NCBI RefSeq assembly: GCF_914767665.1
Contig: NC_059504.1
Span: 20,896,501 to 20,960,500 of the forward strand
Source of the DNA: Harmonia axyridis
Lineage: Eukaryota; Arthropoda; Insecta; Coleoptera; Coccinellidae
Reading direction: 5' to 3'
DNA length: 64,000 nt
Part shown: positions 22,561 through 35,685 of the stretch, piece by piece
How the letters are laid out: every line of letters starts with the position of its first letter
Position numbering within the stretch: position 1 is the stretch's first letter
Notes under the pieces: model-generated
The model's input: the letters and a program-made list of their open reading frames with translations, nothing else
Database searches by the model: none
What the model was told of the DNA's origin: nothing
Program-made: the position numbers and the translations under genes

Positions 22561-23450
22561 AAGATTAAACTGCTCGGAAAACCGCAAATTTTACACAATT
22601 ATTCGGTATTAGGTACTATACAGGGTGGTCCAGATTTTAGTTCGATAACTTTGGCGTCAGATAGCAGGGCCGCCGCCAGGAGCGGCATACCGGACATTTT
22701 GCTGGGGCGCCAAATTGTAGGGGCGCATAGTCAGTTAATAATACAAGACATTTGCACCTTTAAGAAGTACGTCTTCCTTTCACTATATATTTGTAGTGGT
22801 ACTTTTGAACAATGCAAGACGTTTTTTTTTATGAAATAGACGAAACGTCGTTCGATAAATTTGACAAGGATAAAGTTAAAAAGACTTTTGCACCTTTAAA
22901 AGTACGTCATCCTTTCACTATGGACTTATCGTCGTACTTTTGAACAATGCAGGACTTTTTTTATGAAATAGACAAAACGTCATTGGATAAATTTGACAAG
23001 GATGAAGTTAAGAAATAAGATTTCATATAAATAAGGCGAATCAGGGCGGCGAAATTTTATTTTGCCAGGACGCTAAAATGTCTGGCGGCGGCCCTGTCGA
23101 ATAGAACAAGTTTTTGAAGTAATCAAGTACATTGCATATCTACAACTCAAAGATGAAGCGTGTTTTTTCCACTTGAGAGGTTTCATAACTCGTCTACGCC
23201 TTGTTATGGAAACTTCTCGAGTGTGCAAACAACAGTAGCTTCATACTATTGTTGTATAACACAACATTTAAACATTTTTTATCAATGATTTGAGGTATTG
23301 TGTAGTAAAACTGAATAATTATGTAAAAATTGCTATTTTTCAAGTATTTTGAGCTTGTGAACGGTCTCTAAAACTAGGAGTTAGAAATTGAAAACAATCG
23401 AATCTGGGATATAACCGTGGAAACGTTTTAAGACCGTGTTCAATATTAAA
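22455..23450. repeat. Inverted pair of about 110-base arms
   Basis: The arms lie at about 22455-22575 and 23340-23450. Shared words in inverse orientation include GGTCGTTCA, CGCGGTCTTAA/TTAAGACCGTG, AACGTTTCCACGG and GATTGTTTTCGAT/ATTGAAAACAATCG. The spacer contains a repeat that begins TACAGGGTGGTCC at 22619 and carries a hAT insertion. Confidence 0.6.
22665..23096. mobile_element. hAT-type MITE with 8-bp target duplication
   Basis: Ends CAGGGCCGCCGCCAG and its inverse, flanked by TCAGATAG and TCGAATAG (6 of 8 identical). The related unoccupied sequence at 23732 onward (...CATAGAACAACTC) supports this insertion point. Inside, a block of about 130 bases starting CACCTTTAA and ending near GATAAAGTT is tandemly duplicated. 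No transposase is present. Confidence 0.75.
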
Positions 23451-23897
23451 CCTGAACGACCTTATCTAACCTAACCTACCCTGAAAATTTCGAATTTTTA
23501 GGTCTTTCCGTCCGACCGACCGGACATATTTAAATTTGACCAATCAGTTAGGCGAACCTTATCGTTTGAGACCGTTCTCAGCTCAAAATTCTAAAATAGC
23601 AGACGTCGGCGTCGTGCACCAAAGTAGTCGAGTGTACAAAAAATAGTCGATTCATACTCTTGTTGTATATAAGCAACCATTTTTCAACCAGTTTGTTCAA
23701 TGATTTGACTGATGACTGATTTGAGGTATTCTACAGGGTGATCCGGATTTTAGTGCATTAACTTTGGTGCCGCATAGAACAACTCTTTTCATGAAAAAAT
23801 GTTCATATAAACATATATCCCAACAAGCTTCGTTTTCGCACACAAAACAGTTTTTTACTTAAAAGTCTGATATTATTACATTGATTGAAGTGTTATA

Positions 23898-25162
23898 TTA
23901 GGCCAATTGAAAAGTCCCCTGTCTGATGCACAGATGGCGGTGCTAGTATTAAATCCATATGATTTTTATTTAGTATACCTTCAAACGATACCTGTCAAAA
24001 TTTGACAGCAGTTCGGCCATTAGTTTTTGGCATATTACTTTGTGGGTGTAGCTACTTTTGTTATTTGAAAAAAGATGAAAAAAAAAGAATTTCGTGTGCT
24101 GTTAAAATATTGCTTTTTGAAGGAAAAATTACAGTTGAAGCAGAATCTTGGCTTGAAGAAGAGTTTCCGAGGTCTGCACAAGGAAAATCAACCATCATTG
24201 ATTGGTGTGCTAAGTTTAAACATGGTGAAATGAGCATCGAAGACGGCGAACGCATTGGACGCACGAAATAGGCTTTCACCGACGAAAAAATCAAAAAAGT
24301 TCACAAAATAATTTTGATTGGCCGTGAAGTGAAGTTGATCGAGATAGCAGACATTGTCAAGATATCATCTGAACGTGTACATCAAATCATTCACGAATAT
24401 TTGTACATGAGAAATCTGTGTGCAAAATACGTGCCGCGCGAGCTCATAATCGATCAAAAGCAACAAAGTGTTAATGATTCTGAGCAGTGTTTTGAGCTGT
24501 TCAAGTGCAATAAACCTGAATTTTTGCGTCGATATGTGACAATGGATGAAATATGTCTCCATCATTTCACTTCGGAGTTCAATCGACAGTCAGCTGAGTG
24601 GACTGCACACGATGAACCTAATCCAAAGCGAAGAAAAACACAACAGTCATCTAGCAAGGTTATGTCATCAGTATCTGGAATGCGCAATGTATAATATTCA
24701 TTAATTACCTCCAAAAGGACTATACCATCAACAGCGATATTATATAGCGTTATTGGGTCGTTTAAAGGATGAAATCGTTAAGAAAAAAGGTGATGTTTCA
24801 TCAAGACAATGCGCCGTGTCACAAATCAATGAAAACGATGAAAATTGCATGAATTGGGGATCGAACTATTTCTGCATACACCGTATTCGCCAGATCTGGC
24901 CCTCAGCGTTTTTTTCCTATTGTCAGACCTCAAAAGAATACTCGTTGGAAAGAAATTTGGCTCCAATGAAGAAAAAATCGCCGAAACTCAGGCCTATTTT
25001 GAAGCGAAAGATAATTCATAATACAAAAATGGTATCGAAAAGTTGGAAGATCGTTATAATCGCTGTATCGCCCTCGAAGGCAACCATGTTGAATAATAAA
25101 ATCGAATTTTGCCAAAAAATATGTTTTACTATGGTAGACCAGAGACTTTTCGATTGGCCTGT
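23898..25162 (+). mobile_element. Mariner copy 2 (lineage A), full length but dead
   Basis: 1265 bases with TTAGGCCAATTGAAAAGTC at the left and the inverse at the right, flanked by TA. The transposase starts at ATG 24075 (MKKKEFRVLLKYC). A frameshift near the following A-run, an in-frame TAG at 24269-24271 and later shifts break it. Motifs remain in pieces: helix-turn-helix KLIEIADIVKISSERVHQII, MDE, HQDNAPCH. The last motif reads SPDLALSVFF, so the third catalytic aspartate is replaced by valine. Confidence 0.88.
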
Positions 25163-26177
25163 TAGTTATGTAGTATTTAAGTAGGTACCCAAACCCAATA
25201 AGCATGTCAATTAACGAGCGCTTGTAATGGTTTTCACGGAATCTTTTACATGAAAATGATGATATGGTTCGTTATTAACGTGTTGCAACAAACATCAAAT
25301 TTTTAATGTTTTCACACCACATAAATAGTATAGAGCGATACCGAAATGTATCATTGTTGTTACTTGACCACCCTTGATGTCTCCTTTCATTCAAAACCTA
25401 AAACAATAGTGAAAATTGCCGGTGGAACTGTAGAAAGTATGCCATACAAGCAAGACTAATTGGTACGGTTAACCTTTTTTCAGCAATTGTCCACTTACCA
25501 ACCGCACAAAATAATTCACCGATATGCCAATTACAAGCTTTTCAGCCATGACAATGTTTGATCAGTGCATTGGGGAAGTGATAGTCTTATAGAAAGTACG
25601 AAAGATTGGTACCTACCAATCTACCTATCAAGTTCACTATCGTTGAAAATCATTGAACTGTCCAGTGTTTACATTATCGAAAGTGAAAGGTTCAACAATA
25701 GGAAACAAATAGATTTTTTGCAAGTCGATGAGTAGGAGGCTCGCTAGTAGAAATGATAAAAGTTTTATCAATGCAGAATACCACTTCCTAGACTTGGTAA
25801 AAATTGAATGAAAATTTCATAAAAGCAATTATGCTGTGCAAAAACTGAATAAATTTCAATGATTTAATTTAATTTAATCTTCTAAAAGATAAGGTTTCCA
25901 GAAAACTATATTATTATTGTAATGATTCATTATTGAAGGTCATTTCCTGACAAATTATTTAAGTGCAATTGAAAGTGTTGTGAGAAGTTCCTGTTTTATC
26001 CTTGTTTAACTGACTCTTTATTCTTAATTTTTGTAATAGATTTACAGAATTTCATGACTTGATTTTGTATTCATTGAGTAAAGTTTTTTGAAGAGGAAAC
26101 ACGAGAAACATCGAGAAGAGTAAAAACAATTCCAGAATTATTTTATCTTCATTAGGTATAATACTTATTGTAATACT
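25163..26177. other. Intergenic, no gene seen
   Basis: AT-rich sequence with no convincing exon or element boundary. Confidence 0.4.
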
Positions 26178-26782
26178 ATACAGAATGTTCCAAAATTGCA
26201 GGTACGAATTAAAATAACAGATTCCTAGGATTATTAGAAGAAAAAAAGTCCTATAAACATGGGCCCCCAAATGCTCGGTTTTCGAGATACAAGTTGTTGA
26301 AGTTTTATTTTGTTCTATTTTCACAAGATATTTAATTTAAATTTTGCATAGATATTCCAATTTGAAGATTTCATCATGTGATATGCTAATTTTGAATGCA
26401 AATCTACAGAATGATATTTTTCTGTGACCGCTTCTTTCCTCCAGAATTTCTTTCTTGATAGACCAAGGGTAGTTTAGAAAAGTTTTTGGTTTTTGTAGTT
26501 TTGTCGAATCTGCTACCGATTTCGAGAAAAATATTTCAAACAATTTTCTAGTATAATCCTCAGTAAAATCCAAATTATTATAAAGATGATAACTAAATCA
26601 ATTAAAAGATTTGGTACTTTTTCACTCAATCTGCAACGAAGATTAATAAAGATTCGATAAACTGGTATAATAAAAAAAAAGTAGGACTTCAAAAAGCAGC
26701 CTGTATCTCGAAAACGAAGCTTTTGTGGGCCCATTTTTACAAGACATATAAGACCTCTTTTCCTTAAAATCATATCCTGTAT
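26178..26782. mobile_element. Foldback MITE
   Basis: Left end ATACAGAATGTTCC and right end TATCCTGTATG are imperfect inverses. The arms share ACATGGGCCCCCAAA versus TTGTGGGCCCAT, and CGAGATACAAGTTG versus the inverse of the segment with CTGTATCTCG. It is non-coding; the open frames on the minus strand are arm sequence. Confidence 0.65.
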
Positions 26783-26890
26783 GTGAAAGAGATATTCATT
26801 CTTCGAAAAAGGTGAAATATTTATTCATTACTTGAACTTAAGTATTTATTAACTCTGTAGGTTATTTTCCTTTCAGATAAAGGAGTTATG

Positions 26891-27190
26891 AAATGAATTT
26901 ATATATAGGTGTCCCAGAATTAGGGGTCAATAATTCTCCAACGTATTCTATTATCAAAACGATTGGGGGAAGTTTGAATTTTTTTCGAATAATATTTCAC
27001 TTCAGAACAACAGCTCCTCAAAAATACGACTCTCAAGATGGATTTTATTTATTTATGGATTTATCTCTGGAACTAACAATAAGTACAAAAATCATGAAAT
27101 CTGTTATAACTCTTGCTACTTAGAAGCTCTTATTACTACTGATAACATGAAATGTTCAATCAGCTGTAATTCAATCAATTCAGATTAGAA
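26891..27190. repeat. Dispersed repeat, related to 31600-31850
   Basis: The two segments share, in the same order, ATTGGGGGAAGT, TTTTTTTCGAAT, AACAACAG, TACGA, CTCAAGATGGATTTTATTTA and ACTCTTG, with many differences. It looks like an old MITE family. Confidence 0.55.
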
Positions 27191-27699
27191 CGCCTTCAAA
27201 ATCAATAAGTAATTTGGATTTTCAATCTAACATTAAATTTATTACACATTCTTCAAACCATAAAATGGAATATTCAGTGGGGATTCTTATTATAACTCAT
27301 AATAATAATGATAATAATAAGTGGCAGTTGTTTATTCCATTTGATGAGTTTGAAGAGGAGCTCACATGCATCGACCTTGCAATTAGCAAGTATAATCAAA
27401 AAATGAGAACCAAAACAACTCTTCTATTGTTCTGCTTTAGGATATCTGCTTCTTTATTCAGTGGGTGATTCGAGACGAAAAAATTCGAACGCTAGTTAAA
27501 CTCGCGCCTGAGGGTTCCGCATAATACGGTGATAATTAGTAGAATTCTTGATTACAAATAATAAACTTCCTCTTATTATTTCTGCTTTGGAGAGAAACTA
27601 CTCGAAATAATATTCCTTGGTTTATCAGGTTTGAACTGAATTTTTTTCGGATTCCTGTATGCCTAACAATTCGAAGTAATTTTTCTTAGTATTTTGTGA

Positions 27700-28370
27700 T
27701 GCAGTCCTGAGTACAGAGTAGTCTGTAACTTACGAAAAACACAAAAAAAAACTCGATGTTTCCATAACTAAATTTGACATTTCAAGAATTGTAATGGTTT
27801 ATGGATTTCCCAACAATCCCTACGAAAAATTAATCATAATTCATGAAATGTAAAATTTATTTATCAAAACATCGAATTTTAGTGTCTTTAATTGTCACAG
27901 ACTACTCCACACAGTGAGGAATTGCGGTTTTTCCTCATTTAAGGTTTTTCCTCGATAACTCGTTGAGTATTCATTTTAGGTATAGGGTTTGCTTGAGAAA
28001 CCCCCACTATTTTTGTACGTAGAATCGACTGAAAAAATAAAATATATAGGTTCTAATCTGAAAATCTTGAGTTTTGATGAATTTGAGTTGTCCAAGTTCA
28101 TGATTTTCTTATAAATACCCTGTACAGTTTTGATCTAAACCGCAAACAGTCTTATAATATTACGTACTTGCAGAATCGAAAAAGAAAAAAAATTTTTTCG
28201 GAAGAAGCTTTTTCTGCCGAAAAATAATAAAAAATTTGAGTCCTCGTGACCACCATTTTTTTCATAAGAATCCCAATAAACTCATGAACCGTTGAGTTTT
28301 TACTGAAGATATGGCATATTTCCGAAATTGTAATCAAAAAAGCTATCTAATGATGCAATAATATACTGGG
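27700..28370. repeat. Dispersed repeat, inverse copy at 36950-37475
   Basis: In inverse orientation both share ATTTTAGGTATAG, TCTACG words, AAATCTTGAGTTTT, CGCAAACAGTCTTATAATA, TTTTTTCGG and AGCTATCTAA blocks in matching order. The second copy lies inside the left margin of the satellite. Confidence 0.6.
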
Positions 28371-28380
28371 TGTGCCATTT

Positions 28381-29388
28381 TAAATAAGGAAGTAGTAGTC
28401 TGTTTCCGGTATAAGGGAAGTTGTAGAGATCTGATAATATTTTTTCATACATTGTCCCAAACCCCAGCATGCAAATTTTCAGCACAAACTCATGATTAGT
28501 TTTCCATAAACGTCTAATAGGCCTTCGCAGTGAATCACCCTGTATTTTGTTGACTTGCTTCGTTTATTTAGTATATCCACAAAATACACAATGAAATAGT
28601 ATGGGAAGAAATACTTAACCGTTACGTCATATATTTTGGGCTAGATTCAAATTAAATGGGAAACATGTGTCACAATTTGCATTAAAACTCAAATTTATTG
28701 ACGAAATTGAGTTTTTTAGAAAATAATAGACGTATTCATAGATTACAGAGGTTAATTTCAAAATGTGTCATTCTGCCTCACTGCTGAAGCCCTTTCTCTA
28801 AACACGCCCCTGTGTGATTAGCTTTATCGGCAATTTTGTGGAAATTGGTGTTTTCACTACTCATGGAATTCGACAATGCAACAATGTATACAACTTTTGT
28901 TCCTGATTATACGGAGAAAGATTTTCTCTAGGAATAGGTTGAATTTCCTGATGCCAGAGTTATTGCTTTCAATTAAAACGAAAGCAAAACTTGTCATGTT
29001 ACAATCTTGATTTTGATAGCGAAAGTTAATAAGAACTGTTCTATTTACGTCAGCGATTTCAATTTACGCATTTATGTTCGACTTCATAAATATGTTGGAT
29101 CTGATTGGAATTATTAAAATTAATGTCGTTTCTAGTTTTTCCACTTACTGTAATTAAGATTAGCAGATATGTTTACTATTGATTAGAAATTGTGATAAGC
29201 GTTTTGCCGTTTCGTCATTTTCTGGAAAGCTACCGGATACCTACACCTATAATTTTTCATCGAATTTAACTGTAGAAGGGAAGTTTCAGAATTTATCATA
29301 TTTATCTTTGACACATCACAAAATTGATATTTTATATCTCACATAATTTTTCAGTTCATATACCTATTCTCATTGATTCCCTGCCTCA
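28381..29388. other. Intergenic, no gene seen
   Basis: Contains a CACCCTGTA repeat end at about 28538; otherwise featureless AT-rich sequence. Confidence 0.4.
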
Positions 29389-29959
29389 GAGTAATAATAG
29401 ATGAAGGGAGCAGATGTCATTTTCAGTAAGCAAATTTTGTCCCCAACATGAACTATCAAATTTGACATGAAGCGCGCGGAAATGAAAACATATCAGTAAT
29501 ACGATATTTCACTCAATTCGCGAGTTTCTCCACAAAGAAAGCCTTCTTACGTCCTATAGTGAATCAACGTATCAAATCAACTCAAAATATATAGAAATAA
29601 ATACCTATATATCAATCAGATTCAGAAAACAAACTTCAAGCGCGAAAAACGACGTGGAACAACCGATGACACTAGGAGAGCAAAAGTAGCCAAACCTTGG
29701 ATTTCAGCAGGTAGATACAGAAATAAAATAAATAATCTGCTCATTATAAATTCGACACTTAGGAAAAATATAGGATTTCAAATTTGCATTTTTAATTGGG
29801 AATCACTTAAATAAATATATTTTATTCAATATAATATACATTCATAACGACATAGTCAAATTGTGGATTTGAAAATATATCACAATCCAACAACGTAATC
29901 TAACCATGTTGGGGACATGTAAAAATTGCGTATATTCCCTCTATCTATATTTATTACTC
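29389..29959 (-). mobile_element. THAP-like inverted-terminal element, copy A
   Basis: The ends are GAGTAATAATAGATGAAGGG at left and the inverse of GAGTAATAAATATAGATAGA at right. The whole element is an inverse copy of 55051-55630, sharing TCCCCAACATG, GACATGAAGCGCGCGG, CTTCAAGCGCG and GACACTAGGAGAGCAAAAG. The counterpart of copy B's start codon is lost here. Confidence 0.6.
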
Positions 29960-32939
29960 GATTGATGCACCATATAAGAATTTTAAATTACATTTAGCGA
30001 TGTTGACCTGTCTATTTAATTTTTATGAAATTCGTTATACCTATAATACATTTATCAATCAGGTGTTTTTTTAATGAAACAACCCACGCACAGGTTTATC
30101 CTTTTGTGGGGATTCTATACTGTTTATCATTAGCTAAAAGACTATTGTGTATTTAAAATTGAAAAAATAAATATATTATTATTATTCTATTAATTCAAAA
30201 ACAAAATTCGTAAGGCGATATAAATCTTCAACGAAATGTATATTTCAAAAATCAGATACTGAAGGTGTTCTAACATACAGAGATCTAAATGATGGACGAA
30301 ACAAGAAACCTAACATTTAGGACTTAGAAGGTTTTAAAAAATTTTCATTGTGAGGACTGTCGCGGTCATATAATATCGGTGTTACCCATAAAATAAAATT
30401 AATTCCGTATCCACCATATATTTCTAACACCAATTATGTACTTAATCGGTCAATAATTTTTTTTTTTAATTTGCCATTATGTTTGACTCAATTGTTAGGT
30501 TATAAGGAAAAAGAGAAATACCTAGATATCAAATTTAAAGTAGTCTTTTTTGTATTCCTTAATGAACAATTAGAGGTAACAGTCAAATCTGCCTGTCCGG
30601 CCAGCCTGCCGGTAGACGTAAAAAAGATAACTTTTGGAAATAATATTTTAGCGAGTTGAAAATTCAGTAATAAGTTTTGGCTTCGTATCATTAGATACAG
30701 TCTGTTCATACGAAAAATTCACTGAATGGTATCGAGGTTATCTGATTTTTTTTTAATATTTCGAGAAGTATTTATATCCGAACGGTATATTATAGTCAGT
30801 TCTAGAAGAAAAATAATGTTCATAGAGATAATTTTCTGATCTAATAGAAATGAATAAAGTGTAACAAGGTTTGTTTTCTTTACACATCTGGCTTTTTGAA
30901 GAGTAGGGTATACTTATTTTAGATGTGTTATGAGTGGATGTACAATTCCTAGAGTATTTTGACTTCGAGCGAGTATACTTATTTATTCATCGTAATGAGA
31001 TAATATTGAGTAAAGATTAATTCGGAAATCATTAGATTTTATGTCCGGCATTATTCCTCAACTAAAAGGATACGAAAATTCGATTTCAAGAGCTCTTCTC
31101 TAAAGAGGCGAAATAAAGGAAAAAAAATTGAAAAATATTTTTTGCTATTGAATTCCGAAACTTTTCGAGACTTACCAGTTTATCCAAAATTGCCATGATT
31201 GTTAGGTAAAAAGTTGAAACAAAACACTGACGTCTGATTCGAAATACGCGCGGTTTAACAAAACACTGTCGACTGGCTTCAACTATTTATAGCGAGTTCC
31301 ATTTCTCCCGCTAGTCTTCTAGATCCATACGTCACGCCATGCTGCTAAGATTTCCATAATTTCCTCTTTGCGATTCTTCTTCAGATAATTTAATTTTTGA
31401 CCCTATATGAAATTTCCAATTTTCAAAGTTCCAAAGTGTATCGAAAGGAAAACTGCAATAAATGATTTTATTTAATATTGCATAAAAAAATGAACTTTAG
31501 ACGCTTCAAACGTCGAAAACAAGATTTCTACCTTTGATTCGTGAGCAAAACATATTTAAATTGATTGAAAAAAACCTGTGAATTTTATGTACCTATTGGT
31601 ATACAGAGTGCCGCAGAACAATGATCAATAAAATCTATCATCGTATATTTCGATCCAAAATATTGGGGGAAGTCAAAATATTTTTTTTTTCGAATGAACA
31701 ACAGTCCTTCAAAAGTACGACCCTCAAGATGGATTTTATTTATTTTCTCCGGACTAAGGCAACAAAAACTCATAAAATTTGGTATGACTCTTGTTATTCA
31801 GGAGCTCCAATAACATATGAAAATTTCAACCAGTGAGCTTCAAGGGTAAATTTCACCAAAACTTTTTTGTACAATATTTTCCAATTTTGAGGTAACATTT
31901 CTATGATAAAAAGTTTTCAAATTCGTTTTTCTCGGAAGTGGTGCATGATATATAAACAATAATGCAGTATTGCAGTATATTTTTTTACAAAACATTAGGT
32001 TTTCGAAATGTTGCCTCAAAATTGAGGATCGCCAAAGCTGTTATGAAATTTACACTCGAACTCCCCAGTTTGAGACTCACCTGACGAAATTTTCATAGTA
32101 TCTTGACAGTAAAATGTATATTATAATAGAAGATAGAATATTGTGGTAAGTTTATTGAACATTAATTCTGGGACATATTGTATACAAAACATATTATTAT
32201 TATTATTGAACATTAATTCTGGTACATATTTGTTCATCTGATCATCAGATGATGGAAATTGTTCTTATTGTATACAAAAATTTTTATATAGGTACAATTT
32301 TATATATTTAGAGCTAATATATGTATAAGTCTTCAATTTAATATTGCTTTACTCTTTGGCATGTAGGTATAGAATCCAAAAATTGAATAAAAAAAATTGT
32401 TTCATATACGACGTTCAGACCTTTTTCTGAATAATAGTAGAGTATTCTCATGAGATTTCCCTAGCTAGACAAAGCGTGGAAAAATTAAGGAAAAATTTTT
32501 AAAAAGTTACGAGAAATTCAGTGTCGAGGGTGTTTCCTAACTATACGATTTGAATCTCCAGAGGATTATTTGTTAGATCATTAAAAAAAAAAAATGTATG
32601 AAGGTATGTTCGAAGTTGTTTTTTTTTAAGATATTGGCCGTTGAAGTTTAAAAAAACAGTTTTTATGAAATATAAATAAATGAAATATTTTTGAAACGAT
32701 TCGGTTGAAATTTGGTACAGTAATTTGAAGTAATTAAACTATATTGAGAAGAAACCTGATTTTTTGTAGGTTTTTCAGTTTTTAGACTATGTAAATGCAA
32801 ATTCACCTATTTAGTCTCTTTCGTTTTCTTCATACCTTACTTCGTTTTTGAGAAAAAAGTAAAATTCACTTCAACTTATTCTTAAAAGTATTCATGGACT
32901 TGGAAACTCGAAAATTTCAGTCCATTTCAAAACTGCAGA
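29960..32939. other. Long non-coding stretch
   Basis: Contains the diverged repeat at 31600-31850 and a short duplication of ATTGAACATTAATTCTGG at about 32155 and 32204, separated by an (ATT)n run. I find no gene; the frame at 30471-30659 has no domain. Confidence 0.45.
31600..31850. repeat. Dispersed repeat, related to 26891-27190
   Basis: The second member of the pair, preceded by TACAGAGTGCCGCAGAACAA. It is non-coding. Confidence 0.5.
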
Positions 32940-33480
32940 TTCGATCATGAAAATTTGGATCTGGGTGCATAGAATGTTAATTTCACGCCCCGTGTAAAAT
33001 TTCCTATTGATCGCTCAACAAGAACAATAGGAAATATCGAAAAAAATATTTCCGTGACCACAAAACCAACAAAGTTGAAATTTTGAGTATTGATATCAAT
33101 TAAGACTTTCAAGCTCCGTGCCAAAGTTCAAATTGATGACATGATTATGACCATAGAAAATTCAAGAAGAATATTGGAAAAAGAAATATACCCAATATTT
33201 CAGTGATAACAGTTTCGATTAGGTTGAGATTTTGCGTGTTTATAAAAAATTGTAATTTCAAGCTTCGTGCACAATTTTATATGGATAATGTCATCTCAAC
33301 CATAGAAAATTTATGCTGAATATCTGAATGAATCTTTATCCGTGACAACAGATTATATACCAAGTTGAAATTTTGTTTGTGTATATAGAGGAGAACTTTA
33401 AAATTCATGCAAAATTTCATGTTAAAAGCGGCGCTAGAACCATAAAAAATTCAAGCAAAATAGCGAAAAAATTAAGAAAA
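32940..33480. repeat. Old tandem array, period about 145 bases
   Basis: The block AAGTTGAAATTTTG recurs at 33072, 33221 (AGGTTGAGATTTTG) and 33362, giving spacings of 149 and 141. CCGTGACCACA/CAGTGATAACA/CCGTGACAACA and CATAGAAAAT blocks recur in register. Three to four units are strongly diverged from one another. Confidence 0.65.
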
Positions 33481-34835
33481 CATTGACACAGCATTGACTT
33501 GTAGTTTTTGAGCCTTCATTGATTCAATCGCCAATTGTGCCCTTGTAGACCACACATACCTATTCTCTTAATCTTATCAATTTCGATCCACCTTGGAAAT
33601 CATGGATTATAAGCGTTCTCTAGATTACCCTTATTAAACACTCGAAAATTAAATCTCAGTGATCTTCTCAACGTATCTATTGTTGTCTTGTAACAACCTC
33701 CATGCATAATGGGTGGAACTCATAATAAAGACGTTCTTGAATTATTTCAGGATCACCGGAAGTGTTCAGTAAACCTCTGAAGACACAGAGGATATTGGTA
33801 CAATTATCTGATAGTGCAAATTATTGATTCAAGGGGGTTATTTCAACATGAACTATCGATTTGTTCAGTTATAGGTATGTCGCTGTCTAGATGCCATGAC
33901 GGCGTGTATTTTCAATATTTAAAGTTTGGAATCGTTTGAGGAAAAACGGAAAAGTGCCATAAAAAAATGAAAACTAAAAACCCAAAAACAAAAAAACCGG
34001 CAACGAGATGCTTTTCGACAAATCTCCGGCTAAAAAACTGCGTTGAGAATTGAAAAATATTGGGTATCCCATTTAAAAAACACCAACTCTCTTCTATAAA
34101 GCTAAAACAATAATTAATTTTTCTATGATCTGTTATGAGTACCATATAAACTATAAAGATTTCTGAAATAAAGTTTCAGAATTTTTTTAATATCTCGAAC
34201 AGTAACCAAGATAACGTGACATATCTGAACGCTCATTTTTTCAGAGACAGCCTGTAACTCTAGAACAAATCAAGATATATCTATGATCTGCTTTCTGATG
34301 TCTTATTTTTTCGAAAAATGAGATCGGGGGAGATTTTTTCTTTAAGTTCAGCTTTCAGTGATAATCGAATTTGAGACACCCTGTACTTACGATTGTATTA
34401 GGTTTTTTCTTCAATATTTTAATTGAATTTTGTATGCTTCTGGTGACGCGATCCACATAAAATTTTATATGAAGATTGGTGTTGACGTGCATACGAGTAA
34501 TAATCTTTTTTTTCAAGAAAAAAAGGTACTCCAGTAAGATATTTCAAGCCGAAATTCATTTTTGAATTGCTCATTCAATTTGTGACAAAAAATTCAAATG
34601 CTCATTTTCGTAAGGGGCGCTGTTTTTCTACAAAAAAAAAATTGTAATACATCTTAATGAGTATTTTTTAATTTTTTCAATAAAATATTTATTTTAAGGT
34701 AACATCTGATAATGTATTAAAGTTAATATTTTTTTTTATTTTTTGCATGATACACCACTCTATGCGAAACAAATGCATGAGAGATCTCGTGCAATTCAGA
34801 AAAATTGTTAGTTTGAAATATCTCAGTGGCTCACC
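33481..34835. other. Non-coding; includes left part of a MITE interrupted by a hAT element
   Basis: From about 34385 (ACACCCTGTAC) the sequence is related to 48061-48560: both contain AAGATATTT.., GAATTGCTCATTCAATTTG (or GAGTTGCTCGTTCAATTTG) and a later ACTTTTTG/TGCAAT stretch. No gene is seen. Confidence 0.4.
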
Positions 34836-35685
34836 TAGGTATTCACGGCTTGGCTTGATTTTCGAACTTATTGGCTTGAGCTTGACTTGATTTCAAGTCA
34901 AGCTCAAGTCAAGTGTTAAAGTAGTTTTTCAATCCCAAATCAAGTATTTATTTATTAAATACTTGTATCATATCAAGCTACTTGATTTTTAGCAGTTTTA
35001 TTGTGTAGTGTTACATCAATAAAAAATGATGAAATGAGAAGGAACCTTTTAAAACACTTTCAGTTATTAAACTTATTGTATAAAAGAACCGAAAATATTA
35101 ACTTTGTTGAAATAGCAACATAAATTAAATCACTATAAATCATAACAAAATAGAGAAAATAAGTTTCCCAGTATTGAGAAACCTCTAGGCATTGTTTGAT
35201 TTCATAATTTTCCATTCAGGATCTAAGACACATTAAGCGCTCTATAGATTTGTCGCCTAACCTTTCGCGGGTTTTTGTATCTTACTTCAAGAGCAGCTCT
35301 GGAAAATTTGCTTTCAACAGAAGCTGAAGGTACTGACTTTGATAAAAAACTCCTTGGCCATTTCTGGAAAACTACCAAAATCTACCAATAGATATCATAG
35401 AAATGTGAGAAAACTACTAATAAAATCACACTGGCGAATGCTTCAGTCTCTCCGCGCTCGGGGTATCCCCTCATTTAGTCTAAGCGCGCACGAGATTGCA
35501 GAAATATATACCGAGCGACGCGTGCGTATCAAGCTCAAGTAATATCAAGTAGCTTGATATGAAGTCAAGCAATGAATATCTAAAATCGATTCAAGCCACG
35601 TTCAAGTATGTAATTTTTCACTAGCTTGATTTTCAAGTCAAATAGATGGTTAAAATGTCAAGCTACTTGGCTTGATGAATCCCTA
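34836..35685 (-). mobile_element. Decayed hAT element with CAAGC/CTTGA-rich ends
   Basis: Starts TAGGTATTCACGGCTTGG and ends with the inverse of TAGGGATTCATCAAGCC; flanked by GGCTCACC and GGCTTATC (6 of 8 identical), the 8-bp duplication expected of hAT. Both subterminal regions are packed with TCAAG/CTTGA words. On the minus strand near 35340-35230 the remnant SVPSASVESKFSRAALEV resembles the C-terminal hAT dimerisation motif, with stops around it. Confidence 0.7.

Noticed and set aside
24930..25205. Minus-strand ORF of 91 codons
   Set aside because: Antisense of the mariner copy 2 C-terminal region and terminal repeat.
35339..35542. 67-codon plus-strand ORF
   Set aside because: It lies inside the decayed hAT element, whose recognisable protein remnant is on the opposite strand.
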